A DNA stretch of 7,441 nucleotides from Actinomycetota bacterium (GCA_027296205.1 JAPUJM010000097.1:1-7441); one strand, 5' to 3'. Counted from the first letter of the stretch, positions 1-6,900 are shown. Notes: a model not told the origin generated them from the sequence alone. Translations and numbers: made by a program.

Positions 1-120
1 TCCGCGGCAGCCTTCTCCGCCGCAGCCTTCTCCGCCGCGGTCCTCTCCGCCGCGGTCCTCTCCGCCGCGGTCCTCTTCGCCGCGGTCTTCTTCGCCGCGG
101 TCTTCTTCGCCGCGGCCTCC
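1..120 (-). repeat. 15-bp tandem repeat, eight units, coding for Ala-rich pentapeptides
   Basis: Eight consecutive 15-base units fill 1-120 exactly, without indels. Units 31-45, 46-60 and 61-75 are identical, as are 76-90 and 91-105; the outer units differ by a few substitutions. On the minus strand each unit encodes five residues such as AAEKA, TAAER or TAAKK, so copy-number change keeps the frame. Related but more diverged AEKAA units occur at about 165-200. The array reaches the window edge, so its true length is unknown. Confidence 0.9.
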
Positions 121-1034
121 GCATCCAAACGCTCTTGCTCCACCCGCGCCGCCTCCGCCTCCTCGGCGGCAGCCTTCTCCGCGGCGGCCTTCTCCGCTTC
201 GCGGGAATCGGTCTCGGCGCGCTGCTGTTCTAGCCGCTGCGCCTCTGCCTTGGCGATCTCGAGACGCTCACGCTCGAGACGCTCCATCTCGACACGGAAG
301 GCCTCAATCCGATCGGCTTCCGTCTGCTCAGCTTCGAGACGCTTTAGCTCCAGCTTCTGCTTCTCTGCATAGAGGCTCGCCCGCTCTTCCTCGATGGCCC
401 GCTTCTCGTCCTCGAGACGCTCAGTTTCGAGATGCTGCTGCTCACCACTCTCTGCTTCCTCAGGGGGCGCATCGGGACCGTCCTTCTCATCACCAGTGGT
501 TCTGCCGACGACCGGCATCTGGATCTCGGTCGCGGGCTCATCCGACTCGATTATCTTGTGGTCGGCAGACAGCGCCTCGATCTCTTGTGCCACCGTCTCC
601 GCGGTGATCCCGTCTTGGGGAACAGGCTTTTTCTCGGTCAGCAATCCACTGCCCTCAGCCTCGAGATTCCCGACCATTGCATCGCGTATCTCCGAGATCC
701 TCGAGGGTTGGGTGCCTCTGCGTGACCGACGGACAGCAACTGATCGGCGGGCGATGTTCATTGACTTGAACCGGGCCCACACCTCAGCCATGTGCTCGAC
801 TCCGGCGTAGGCGAAGTCGATTGGATCATCAGCGATGAAAGTTATCTCTTCCCCCGCCAGCACCACCTGAAAGGCACTGGAAACAAGACGTTGAGCATGG
901 ACGTCATAAAGAGACCACCGACCGAGAGATTCGTCTTCAAGAATCACCTCAACCTGAACGTCATCGATCAGGAAGGTGGCCGGAACCCCCGGGTGGTCGA
1001 CATCTGGTACCCGGATTTGTCCGGTGAATTTCAC
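1..1034 (-). CDS. Unrecognised protein: small N-terminal domain plus long charged coiled coil with AAEK/AATK repeats (3' end outside window)
   Basis: I do not recognise a named family. The frame is open for 344 codons from the left edge to a GTG at 1032-1034; the in-frame TGA at 1050-1052 limits extension. AGG at about 1042-1044 lies 7 bases before the GTG, which fixes the start (MKFTGQIRV). Residues 1-92 alternate hydrophobic and polar residues, with LGRWSL near 37-42 and FIADDPIDFA near 66-75. They read as a compact beta-rich domain ending in a helix, similar to small PH-like domains of actinobacterial proteins (inference). A basic patch (RRSVAVRRSRR) follows at about 95-106, then an acidic Pro/Gly linker to about 195. 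From about 195 the chain is almost uninterrupted Glu/Arg/Leu/Ala coiled coil, becoming TolA- or histone-H1-like AAEK/AATK pentapeptides from about 279. No signal peptide or membrane segment is visible in the part present, so a cytoplasmic scaffold or envelope-linked role is only a guess. It lies 81 bases downstream of gcvP on the same strand. Confidence 0.8.
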   Translation of the reverse strand, partial: MKFTGQIRVPDVDHPGVPATFLIDDVQVEVILEDESLGRWSLYDVHAQRLVSSAFQVVLAGEEITFIADDPIDFAYAGVEHMAEVWARFKSMNIARRSVAVRRSRRGTQPSRISEIRDAMVGNLEAEGSGLLTEKKPVPQDGITAETVAQEIEALSADHKIIESDEPATEIQMPVVGRTTGDEKDGPDAPPEEAESGEQQHLETERLEDEKRAIEEERASLYAEKQKLELKRLEAEQTEADRIEAFRVEMERLERERLEIAKAEAQRLEQQRAETDSREAEKAAAEKAAAEEAEAARVEQERLDAEAAAKKTAAKKTAAKRTAAERTAAERTAAEKAAAEKAAA

Positions 1035-1079
1035 CGCGTTACCTACCCATCAGCGACAGCGATTGGATTTTCACAGGTC

Positions 1080-1107
1080 ACGATCCCATCGGTTGGCGGA
1101 ATGTCAA
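1080..1107 (-). promoter_or_regulatory. Possible promoter for the coiled-coil gene (perfect TTGACA, weak -10)
   Basis: On the minus strand TTGACA (plus 1102-1107) occurs just after the gcvP stop and about 70 bases before the GTG start at 1034. At 16-18 bases spacing the only -10 candidates are poor (GATCGT or ATCGTG). The hexamer may be chance. It would let the downstream gene be expressed apart from the glycine-controlled gcvP transcript. The 81-base gap 1035-1115 shows no terminator hairpin with a U-run. Confidence 0.25.
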
Positions 1108-1115
1108 GAACCGAC

Positions 1116-3941
1116 CTAGCGGTAGGCGTCCAATGGAGGGCAGGCACAGATCAGATTCCGATCGCCACCCACACCGTCGATCCGACCAACCGGCGACCAG
1201 TACTTATCAATCCTGAGGCTTTCGAGGGGGAAGGCTGCCTCCTCCCTCGTGTAGGCGCGATCCCAATCGTTGGCCGCAACAGCCTTCGTGGTGTGGGGAG
1301 CGAGAACCAGCGGATTGTCATCCAATGGCCACTCCCCCGAACCAACACGGTCTGCCTCGGAACGGATCGCGATCATCGCCTCACAGAATCGGTCGAGCTC
1401 CTCGAGACTCTCCGATTCCGTCGGCTCAACCATCAAGGTGCCCGCCACCGGAAAGGAAAGCGTGGGAGCATGGAATCCGTAGTCGATGAGACGTTTGGCC
1501 ACGTCCTCGGCAGTTATTCCGGTCTCTTTGGCGAGGGGGCGCAGGTCGAGGATACATTCGTGGGCGACACGACCGCCTTCGCCTGAGTAGAGAACCGGAA
1601 AATGGGGGTCGAGTCGTCGAGCAACGTAGTTCGCCGACAAAATCGCCACCCGAGTCGCTTGTCGCAGCCCGTCGGCACCCAACAGACGGGAGTAGGCGGA
1701 TGGAACAGGCAGGATTCCGGCCGACCCGAAAGGAGCCCCCGATACCGGCCCAATCCCCGTGTCCGGACCGGCTTCCGGTAGGAGAGGATGACTCGGAAGG
1801 AACGGCGCCAGGTGTGCCGCAGCTCCCACAGGCCCGATGCCGGGGCCTCCTCCGCCATGGGGGATGGTGAATGTCTTGTGAAGATTGAGATGACCGATAT
1901 CGGCTCCGAACTCGGCCGGACGGGCAAGCCCCACCAACGCATTGAGGTTGGCGCCGTCGATGTAAACCTGACCCCCATGGGAGTGGACGGTCTCCGTCAG
2001 TCGCTTGATTCCTTCCTCGAAGACACCATGTGTCGAGGGATACGTCACCATCACCGCCGCCAGCTCTTCGGCATGCTCTGTGACCTTGGCATCGAGATCA
2101 TCGAGGTCGATGTCGCCACCGTCGTCGGTAGCGACAACAACGACACGCATACCAGCCATCACGGCTGATGCGGCGTTGGTCCCATGTGCTGATGCGGGGA
2201 TGAGGCACACATCACGATGCTCATCACCCCTCGATCGGTGGTAGGCGGATATGGCAAGAAGACCTGCCAGCTCTCCCTGAGATCCAGCATTGGGATGCAG
2301 TGAGACGGTGTCATACCCGGTGACGGCGGCAAGGTAAGCCTCCAGCTCCCTGATGAGCTCCATGTAGCCCGCCGCCTGATCTACCGGCACATACGGGTGG
2401 ATGTCGGCAAATCCCGACCAGGTGATCGGGATCATCTCGGTCGTCGCGTTGAGTTTCATTGTGCACGAACCGAGCGGGATCATGCTGCGGTCCAATGCCA
2501 GGTCCCTGTCGGCAAGTCTTCGCAGATAGCGAAGCATCTCATGCTCCGACTGGTGGAGACTGAATACGGGATGAGTCATGAAGGCGGACTTTCTCGCCGC
2601 TTCTACCGGGATGCCACCCACCCCGGACGAAAGAGGCCTCTTCGCCCCGAATGCCGCCAGAACCTTCAGAACGATCTCCTCGGTTGTCTTCTCATCGAGC
2701 GAAACCCGGACGTGGTCGGCGTCGACAAACCCCAGGTTGATGCCGGCTTTCAGCGCGACGGCCACGATCTCCGTCGCCTTCCCCGGCGTCCGAGCCGTGA
2801 TCGTGTCAAACCATGTCTCGCTCTCGAGTCGATAGGCCGACTCGGTCAGCCCTTCCGCCAGAAAGGTGGTGAGTCGGTTCACTTCACCAGCGATGGCCTT
2901 GAGACCTTCGGGTCCGTGCCAACACGCATAGAGACCGGCGATCACCGCCAGAAGTACCTGGGCTGTGCAGACGTTGGACGTCGCCTTTTCGCGACGGATG
3001 TGCTGTTCCCTCGTTTGAAGTGCCAGCCGATAGCCAGGGCGACCAGCGCTGTCTTTGGCGACACCGACGAGACGGCCGGGCAAGCCTCTCACCAGTTTCT
3101 TCCTGGTCGAGATGAACCCGGCGTGGGGCCCGCCGTAACCAAGAGGCACCCCAAAACGCTGCGCCGAGCCGACCGCGATGTCGGCTCCCCACTCCCCGGG
3201 CGGTGTCAGCATCGTCAAGGAAAGAAGGTCGGAGGCGACCACGACGAAGGCATCGGCCTCGTGGAAGAAGTCTGCGACATCGCGATGATCACGAATTGCG
3301 CCGCTCGAACCTGGGTACTGCAAAAGCGCACCAAAGGCGAGGGACGGGTCAACGTCATCACCCAGGTCACGCACATCGATTCCTGCAGCTCTTGCCCGGG
3401 TCCCCACGACAGCTTTCGTCGGCTCGTGGCAGTCCGGATCGATGTAAAAGATGTTGCCGTCGCCTCGATAAAGACGACGGCTCATCGCCATTGCCTCGGC
3501 GGCGGCTGATGGCTCATCGAGAAGGGAAGCGTTGGCGATGTCGAGACCAGTGAGATCCGAGACCATTGTCTGGAAGTTGAGGAGAGCCTCGAGACGACCC
3601 TGGGAAATCTCAGGCTGATATGGGGTGTAAGCGGTGTACCACGCCGGATTCTCGAGGACATTCCTCTGAATGACCGGCGGCATTATTGTGTCGTTGTAGC
3701 CAAGCCCGATGAGGGAAGTGAGCACCTTGTTCAGACCGGCGAGCTCCTCGAGCCTCGCCACGACTGCCGGTTCCGTGAGGGCGTCGGGCAGGTCCAACTC
3801 TGTGTCGAGGATAGTTGCAGGGACTGTCTGGTCGATAAGATCGTCGAGCGACGTCACCCCGATTGTGGCCAGCATCTTCTCGATGTCCGAGACGCGTGGC
3901 CCAATGTGCCGGTCTTGGAATCTCTCCATGGGATTGGGCAT
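1116..3941 (-). CDS. gcvP: Glycine dehydrogenase (decarboxylating), P-protein of the glycine cleavage system
   Basis: This PLP enzyme decarboxylates glycine and passes the aminomethyl group to the lipoyl arm of GcvH, releasing CO2, in the cytoplasm. At 941 residues it is the full-length fused form (about 950 usual), not the split GcvPA/GcvPB pair. The N-terminal half opens with the family motif RHIGP (about 12-16) and carries NVLENPAWYTAYTPYQPE and ASLLDEPSAAAEAM. The catalytic C-terminal half has LGSCTMKL (about 491-497, Cys493) and NLHKTFTIPHGGGGPG, whose Lys689 is the expected Schiff-base lysine. No frameshift or missing active-site residue is seen. The ATG at 3939-3941 is preceded by AGGAG (3948-3952) with 6 bases between. 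The leader holds a glycine riboswitch, so expression should respond to glycine. gcvT, gcvH and lpd are not adjacent. The gene ends in TAG at 1116-1118, followed by the coiled-coil gene on the same strand. Confidence 0.97.
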   Translation of the reverse strand: MPNPMERFQDRHIGPRVSDIEKMLATIGVTSLDDLIDQTVPATILDTELDLPDALTEPAVVARLEELAGLNKVLTSLIGLGYNDTIMPPVIQRNVLENPAWYTAYTPYQPEISQGRLEALLNFQTMVSDLTGLDIANASLLDEPSAAAEAMAMSRRLYRGDGNIFYIDPDCHEPTKAVVGTRARAAGIDVRDLGDDVDPSLAFGALLQYPGSSGAIRDHRDVADFFHEADAFVVVASDLLSLTMLTPPGEWGADIAVGSAQRFGVPLGYGGPHAGFISTRKKLVRGLPGRLVGVAKDSAGRPGYRLALQTREQHIRREKATSNVCTAQVLLAVIAGLYACWHGPEGLKAIAGEVNRLTTFLAEGLTESAYRLESETWFDTITARTPGKATEIVAVALKAGINLGFVDADHVRVSLDEKTTEEIVLKVLAAFGAKRPLSSGVGGIPVEAARKSAFMTHPVFSLHQSEHEMLRYLRRLADRDLALDRSMIPLGSCTMKLNATTEMIPITWSGFADIHPYVPVDQAAGYMELIRELEAYLAAVTGYDTVSLHPNAGSQGELAGLLAISAYHRSRGDEHRDVCLIPASAHGTNAASAVMAGMRVVVVATDDGGDIDLDDLDAKVTEHAEELAAVMVTYPSTHGVFEEGIKRLTETVHSHGGQVYIDGANLNALVGLARPAEFGADIGHLNLHKTFTIPHGGGGPGIGPVGAAAHLAPFLPSHPLLPEAGPDTGIGPVSGAPFGSAGILPVPSAYSRLLGADGLRQATRVAILSANYVARRLDPHFPVLYSGEGGRVAHECILDLRPLAKETGITAEDVAKRLIDYGFHAPTLSFPVAGTLMVEPTESESLEELDRFCEAMIAIRSEADRVGSGEWPLDDNPLVLAPHTTKAVAANDWDRAYTREEAAFPLESLRIDKYWSPVGRIDGVGGDRNLICACPPLDAYR

Positions 3942-3947
3942 TGGTGT

Positions 3948-3952
3948 CTCCT
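3948..3952 (-). promoter_or_regulatory. Ribosome-binding site of gcvP
   Basis: AGGAG on the minus strand lies 6 bases before the gcvP ATG. It sits between the riboswitch region and the start codon, within a weak GUC...GAC mini-hairpin. CUCCU inside the aptamer (plus 4034-4038) is complementary to it, so it is the likely target if control is translational (inference). Confidence 0.75.
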
Positions 3953-3959
3953 AAACGAC

Positions 3960-3995
3960 GTTGCCCTTCCCCGCTGTCGTGAACTTCAGCGCTGC
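3960..3995 (-). other. Stem-loop and aptamer-like remnant 3' of the glycine aptamer (possible ghost or vestigial second aptamer)
   Basis: Between the aptamer and the gcvP ribosome-binding site the minus strand forms CGCTG-(10)-CAGCG (3972-3991). It is followed by GAAGGGCAAC (3960-3969), nearly a copy of GAAGGGGCAAC in the real aptamer core (4038-4048). The order hairpin-then-GAAGGGCAAC matches the aptamer layout, but the GGAGAG and CUCUCAGG strands are missing. Singleton glycine riboswitches are known to carry a short partner structure called a ghost aptamer. This fits a 3' one, or a decayed second aptamer. Confidence 0.45.
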
Positions 3996-4003
3996 CTCGG
4001 CCG

Positions 4004-4088
4004 GCGGTCCTATTGGCCTGAGAGATTCCGGGAAGGAGTTGCCCCTTCGGCGCCCCGACATCGGGGCTCTCCCGTCGACTTCGTTGAC
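4004..4088 (-). promoter_or_regulatory. Glycine riboswitch aptamer controlling gcvP
   Basis: The minus-strand leader carries the glycine-aptamer signature in order: GGGAGAG (plus 4067-4073), a 5-bp hairpin CCCCG-AUGU-CGGGG (4053-4066), the core CGCCGAAGGGGCAA (about 4038-4052), CUCUCAGG (4017-4024) pairing back to the first element, then AGGAC (4007-4011). The conserved strands match the known consensus closely. The second internal hairpin is very short, and P1 could not be drawn with confidence, so the outer boundaries are approximate. There is one complete aptamer only. No terminator with a U-run lies before gcvP, so control of ribosome access is more likely than attenuation (inference). 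In other bacteria these elements usually switch on glycine catabolism when glycine is abundant. Confidence 0.93.
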
Positions 4089-4094
4089 AGACCC

Positions 4095-4100
4095 ATCATA
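4095..4100 (-). promoter_or_regulatory. Candidate -10 box of the riboswitch-gcvP transcript
   Basis: TATGAT on the minus strand, one mismatch from TATAAT, lies 22 bases before the first conserved aptamer strand. This would start the RNA near 4088, just upstream of the aptamer. No good -35 exists at 16-18 bases (the region is C-rich); TTGGCG further upstream is 27 bases away, too far. The position fits well, the motif only moderately. Confidence 0.45.
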
Positions 4101-4139
4101 AGGCGAATCCGGGGAGAGGGGTCGGGCCGCCAACCTCGG

Positions 4140-5222
4140 CTAGACGTTGAACCTGAACTCGACTACATCATTGGGTTTCAAGACATATGACTTGCCCTCG
4201 GTTCGAATCAGGCCCTTGGAACGAGCCGCCTGCCACGAGCCGGCATCCACCAAAAGGTCGTAGTCCACGACCTCGGCCGCAATGAAGCCACGTCGAATGT
4301 CGGTGTGGATCACACCTGCCGCCTCTGGAGCGGTGGCGCCGGAGCGAACTGTCCAGGCACGCGTCTCCTTCTCGCGGCCGGTGAGAAAGCTCTGCAGGCC
4401 TAAGACGCGATTTGCCATCCGAATCACAGCGTTCAGACCCGGCTCGTCCTGGCCAACGGACTCCAACAGCTCGATCCGCTCCTCGAGCGCCAGCTCGGTC
4501 AACTCGGCCTCAATCTGGGCGTCAAGAAACAGAGCGTCGGCCGGTGCCACGATTGCAGCAAGTTCGGACTTGCGTTCGGAGGATGCCAGCAATGTCTCGT
4601 CGGCGTTGAAGACATAGATCACCGGTTTGGCCGTCAGGAGATGCAGATCGGCGAACTCGGCCTGTCGACTCATGAGCGCAATGTTGCGGCTCACCATCTC
4701 GCCAGATGCAACCACGGCACGGAGAGTCTGCAGGAGGTCGACGTAGGGCCGGAGCGTCTTGTCGATCGTGGCCTCTTTCTCCAGGCGAGGGAGACGCTTG
4801 TCGATTGTTTCAAGGTCGGCAATCGCCAACTCCGCCTCAACGGTCTCGATATCCCTCTGCGGATCGAGGTCGTCATCGACGTGGACGACGATCGAGGACA
4901 CAAATGCACGCACAACGTGGCAGATGGCATCGACGTCGCGGATGTTGCCCAGAAACTGGTTGCCCAGTCCCTCACCCTCGCTGGCCCCTTTCACCAGTCC
5001 GGCGATATCGACGAAAGTGACGGTTGCCGGTGTGATTTTCTTCGACTCGAACACCTCCGCCAGAACTTCGAGACGTCCGTCAGGGATGGGGACGATCCCG
5101 GTATTCGGATCGATGGTCGCAAACGGATAGTTGGCGGCAAGGACCCCTGAGTTGGTCAGTGCGTTGAAGAGCGTGGACTTGCCAACGTTCGGCAAGCCGA
5201 CGATTCCGATCGAAAGACTCAT
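4140..5222 (-). CDS. ychF: Redox-/stress-related ribosome-binding ATPase YchF (Obg/OLA1 family)
   Basis: YchF/OLA1 proteins are P-loop NTPases of the Obg family that prefer ATP, bind ribosomes and affect stress responses. The 360-residue protein has the usual length. Motifs in order: G1 GLPNVGKST (9-17), YPFATIDPN (32-40), G3 DIAGL (72-76), the segment GASEGEGLGNQFL (79-91), and a G4 position reading NADE (206-209) instead of NKxD, which is the hallmark of ATP preference. A helical insert lies at about 120-190. The C-terminal TGS-like domain starts near 277 and ends with AAGVIHTD...GFI and FRFNV. The ATG at 5220-5222 has no clear Shine-Dalgarno sequence, so leaderless translation is possible. 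It is divergent from gpsA across 38 bases. Its TAG stop (4140-4142) is about 40 bases before the gcvP -10, with no clear terminator, so read-through into gcvP is possible. Confidence 0.97.
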   Translation of the reverse strand: MSLSIGIVGLPNVGKSTLFNALTNSGVLAANYPFATIDPNTGIVPIPDGRLEVLAEVFESKKITPATVTFVDIAGLVKGASEGEGLGNQFLGNIRDVDAICHVVRAFVSSIVVHVDDDLDPQRDIETVEAELAIADLETIDKRLPRLEKEATIDKTLRPYVDLLQTLRAVVASGEMVSRNIALMSRQAEFADLHLLTAKPVIYVFNADETLLASSERKSELAAIVAPADALFLDAQIEAELTELALEERIELLESVGQDEPGLNAVIRMANRVLGLQSFLTGREKETRAWTVRSGATAPEAAGVIHTDIRRGFIAAEVVDYDLLVDAGSWQAARSKGLIRTEGKSYVLKPNDVVEFRFNV

Positions 5223-5260
5223 CGGCGAGGCAGGTTAGGAGCGACACGCCACTAGCTACC
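5223..5260. promoter_or_regulatory. Divergent ychF/gpsA promoter region (38 bp)
   Basis: The starts of ychF (minus) and gpsA (plus) are separated by 38 bases, which must hold both promoters unless these lie inside the opposing genes. It contains the palindrome TAGCTA (5253-5258). On the minus strand TAACCT lies 9 bases before the ychF ATG, which fits TANNNT followed by a leaderless start. Plus-strand AGGAG (5237-5241) is 19 bases from the gpsA GTG, too far to serve as its ribosome-binding site. No clear -35 is visible on either strand. Confidence 0.4.
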
Positions 5261-6268
5261 GTGCCGTCGATGCAACACATCGCCGTCATTGGCGCAGGTT
5301 CGTGGGGGACCACGGTGGCTTCTCTCGCTGCGAGATCTGTCTCCACCACCCTTTGGGCGCGTCGCGGTGAGCTTGCCGCGGCAATCAACGACACGAGAGA
5401 GAACAGCGATTACCTACCCGGCCGCCTATTGCCCGATCTCCTCGAGGCGACTTCGGATCTGGAAACGGCGGTGCGAGGGGCCGATGCTCTGGTGGTGGCC
5501 ATCCCGTCGCATGGGTTCAGAGCAGTCTTCAAAGAGGCGGCGACAGCCATCACCACCGATACTCCGATCGTCTCTGTGACCAAAGGGATCGAGCAAGACA
5601 CGCTGGCGACCATGACGGAAATCGTGGCTGCCGAGGCTCCAGATCATGATTCATCACGCATGGGTGTTCTCACCGGCCCCAACCTCGCCTCTGAGGTCAT
5701 CGACGGGCAACCGACGGCGGCCGTCATCGCAATGCGAGACGCCGACACGGCGCGCTCGATCCAGGATGTCCTCATGGGACCGACTTTCCGCGTCTACACC
5801 AACGACGACGTGGTCGGCTGTGAGTTGGGAGGCGCGCTCAAGAATGTGATGGCCATCGCCGCCGGGATGTCGGATGGGTTGGGGTTCGGCGACAACTCCC
5901 GCGCCACTCTGATCACAAGAGCGCTCGCCGAGTTGACACGCCTCGGTGTGATCCTGGGAGGGAAGCCGACGACTTTCGCCGGGCTTGCCGGCATGGGCGA
6001 CCTGATTGCAACCTGTAGCTCCACTCGAAGCCGGAATCACCGCGTCGGGGTGAGGCTTGCCGAGGGGAAGCGCCTCGATGAGATCGTGTCCGAGATGAAA
6101 ATGGTTGCCGAGGGGATCAAGACGACGAAAAGCGTTCTCGGTCTCGCGGTACGCGCAGGAGTCGAGATGCCGATCGCCGAGCACGTGGGACAGGTGTTGC
6201 ATGAGGGGCTTCATCCGAGGGATGCTGTCCTCAGTCTGATGACCCGTGAGGCAAGGTCGGAGCACTGA
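5261..6268 (+). CDS. gpsA: NAD(P)+-dependent glycerol-3-phosphate dehydrogenase
   Basis: GpsA reduces dihydroxyacetone phosphate to sn-glycerol 3-phosphate, the backbone for phospholipids, in the cytoplasm. The 335-residue chain has the full family pattern: Rossmann GAGSWGT (11-17), INDTRENSDYLPG (42-54), SVTKGIE (105-111, Lys108), LTGPNLASEV (137-146), catalytic GALKNV with Lys194, DNSRATLI (211-218), GLAGMGDLIATC (241-252) and SRNHRVG (257-263). The C-terminal helical domain is complete, ending ...EARSEH. Start choice is open: GTG at 5261, or ATG at 5270 (MQHIAVIGAG), which places the Rossmann strand where the family usually begins; neither has a well-placed Shine-Dalgarno sequence. The TGA overlaps the next gene's ATG by one base. 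No anomaly is seen in active-site residues. Confidence 0.96.
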   Translation: MPSMQHIAVIGAGSWGTTVASLAARSVSTTLWARRGELAAAINDTRENSDYLPGRLLPDLLEATSDLETAVRGADALVVAIPSHGFRAVFKEAATAITTDTPIVSVTKGIEQDTLATMTEIVAAEAPDHDSSRMGVLTGPNLASEVIDGQPTAAVIAMRDADTARSIQDVLMGPTFRVYTNDDVVGCELGGALKNVMAIAAGMSDGLGFGDNSRATLITRALAELTRLGVILGGKPTTFAGLAGMGDLIATCSSTRSRNHRVGVRLAEGKRLDEIVSEMKMVAEGIKTTKSVLGLAVRAGVEMPIAEHVGQVLHEGLHPRDAVLSLMTREARSEH

Positions 6269-6900
6269 TGGGCGAGAAGACGCAGATACACAGGCTGCCC
6301 GAGCGGGGAGTGACAGATCGCCAACAGATCAACGAGATCCTCGATGAGGGTTTCGTTTGTCACGCCGCATACATAATCGAAGACCGACCGGTTGTGATTC
6401 CGACGCTATATGTGCGGAACGGTGACCTACTGCTCCTCCACGGGTCGAACTCGTCGGGTTTGGTCAAGGCGGTCAGGGATGGGTCGCCTCTGAGTGTCGG
6501 CGTGACCCACATCGACGGGCTGGTCGTGGCCCGGAGCGGGTTCCACTCGTCGGCCAACTATCGGAGTGTCGTCGTCCACGGGCAGGGACGTATTCTCACC
6601 GGTGAGGAGCACGAGAAGGCGCTCGACGTGATCGTCGACGTTCTGATCCCCGGCCGCCTCTCCGACATCCGTCGGCCCACCGATGCGGAGATCAAGCAGA
6701 CCTCGGTCATCGAACTCCCCCTCGATGAGGTCTCGGCCAAGGTGCGCTCGGGAAGCCCCAATGACGATCCTGGTGATCTGACGTCGGACGCGTGGGCAGG
6801 TGTCGTTCCTTTCAGCGTCGTCACCGGAGACCCCGAGCCGTCAGATGATCTACGTGATGGGATCCCGACCCCGGATTATCTCCAGCCCAGCCGGGGTTGA
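6268..6900 (+). CDS. Pyridoxamine 5'-phosphate oxidase-family (FMN-binding split-barrel) protein
   Basis: A 210-residue protein of the Pyridox_ox_2/NimA-like flavin-binding group. It shows the split-barrel order: N-terminal helix TDRQQINEILDEG (16-28), strands HAAYIIEDRPVVIPTLYVRNGDLLLLHG (32-59, the substrate/FMN side), SSGLVKAVRDGSPLSVGVTHIDGLVVARS (62-90), FHSSANYRSVVVHGQGRIL (92-110), a helical stretch 112-138, and the C-terminal WAGVVP (176-181), common in this subgroup. FMN or F420 is the likely cofactor (family knowledge); substrate unknown. It lacks features that would make it PdxH itself. The start is secure: GGAG (6259-6262) lies 5 bases before the ATG, and TGATG couples it to gpsA, so the two are almost certainly co-transcribed. 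The C-terminal 25 residues are acidic and probably flexible. Confidence 0.85.
   Translation: MGEKTQIHRLPERGVTDRQQINEILDEGFVCHAAYIIEDRPVVIPTLYVRNGDLLLLHGSNSSGLVKAVRDGSPLSVGVTHIDGLVVARSGFHSSANYRSVVVHGQGRILTGEEHEKALDVIVDVLIPGRLSDIRRPTDAEIKQTSVIELPLDEVSAKVRSGSPNDDPGDLTSDAWAGVVPFSVVTGDPEPSDDLRDGIPTPDYLQPSRG

Noticed and set aside
1..120. CRISPR-like array
   Set aside because: The units are 15 bases, contiguous and without spacers, and keep a reading frame. This is a coding minisatellite.
394..810. Plus-strand frames across the coiled-coil gene (Ser/Arg-rich)
   Set aside because: Their Ser/Arg-rich composition is the complement of Glu/Ala/Leu codons on the minus strand. The minus frame has a clear start, ribosome-binding site and domain structure.
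792..1586. 264-codon plus-strand open frame overlapping the coiled-coil gene start and the gcvP 3' end
   Set aside because: It lies antisense to two well-supported genes, its protein has no family-like pattern, and it straddles their boundary. It is an effect of high GC content.
2397..3509. 370-codon plus-strand open frame inside gcvP
   Set aside because: It is antisense to the conserved core of gcvP, is rich in Arg/His/Pro in shadow-frame fashion, and has no recognisable motif.
5654..6265. 203-codon minus-strand open frame within gpsA
   Set aside because: gpsA motifs are continuous on the plus strand here, and the antisense protein resembles nothing.
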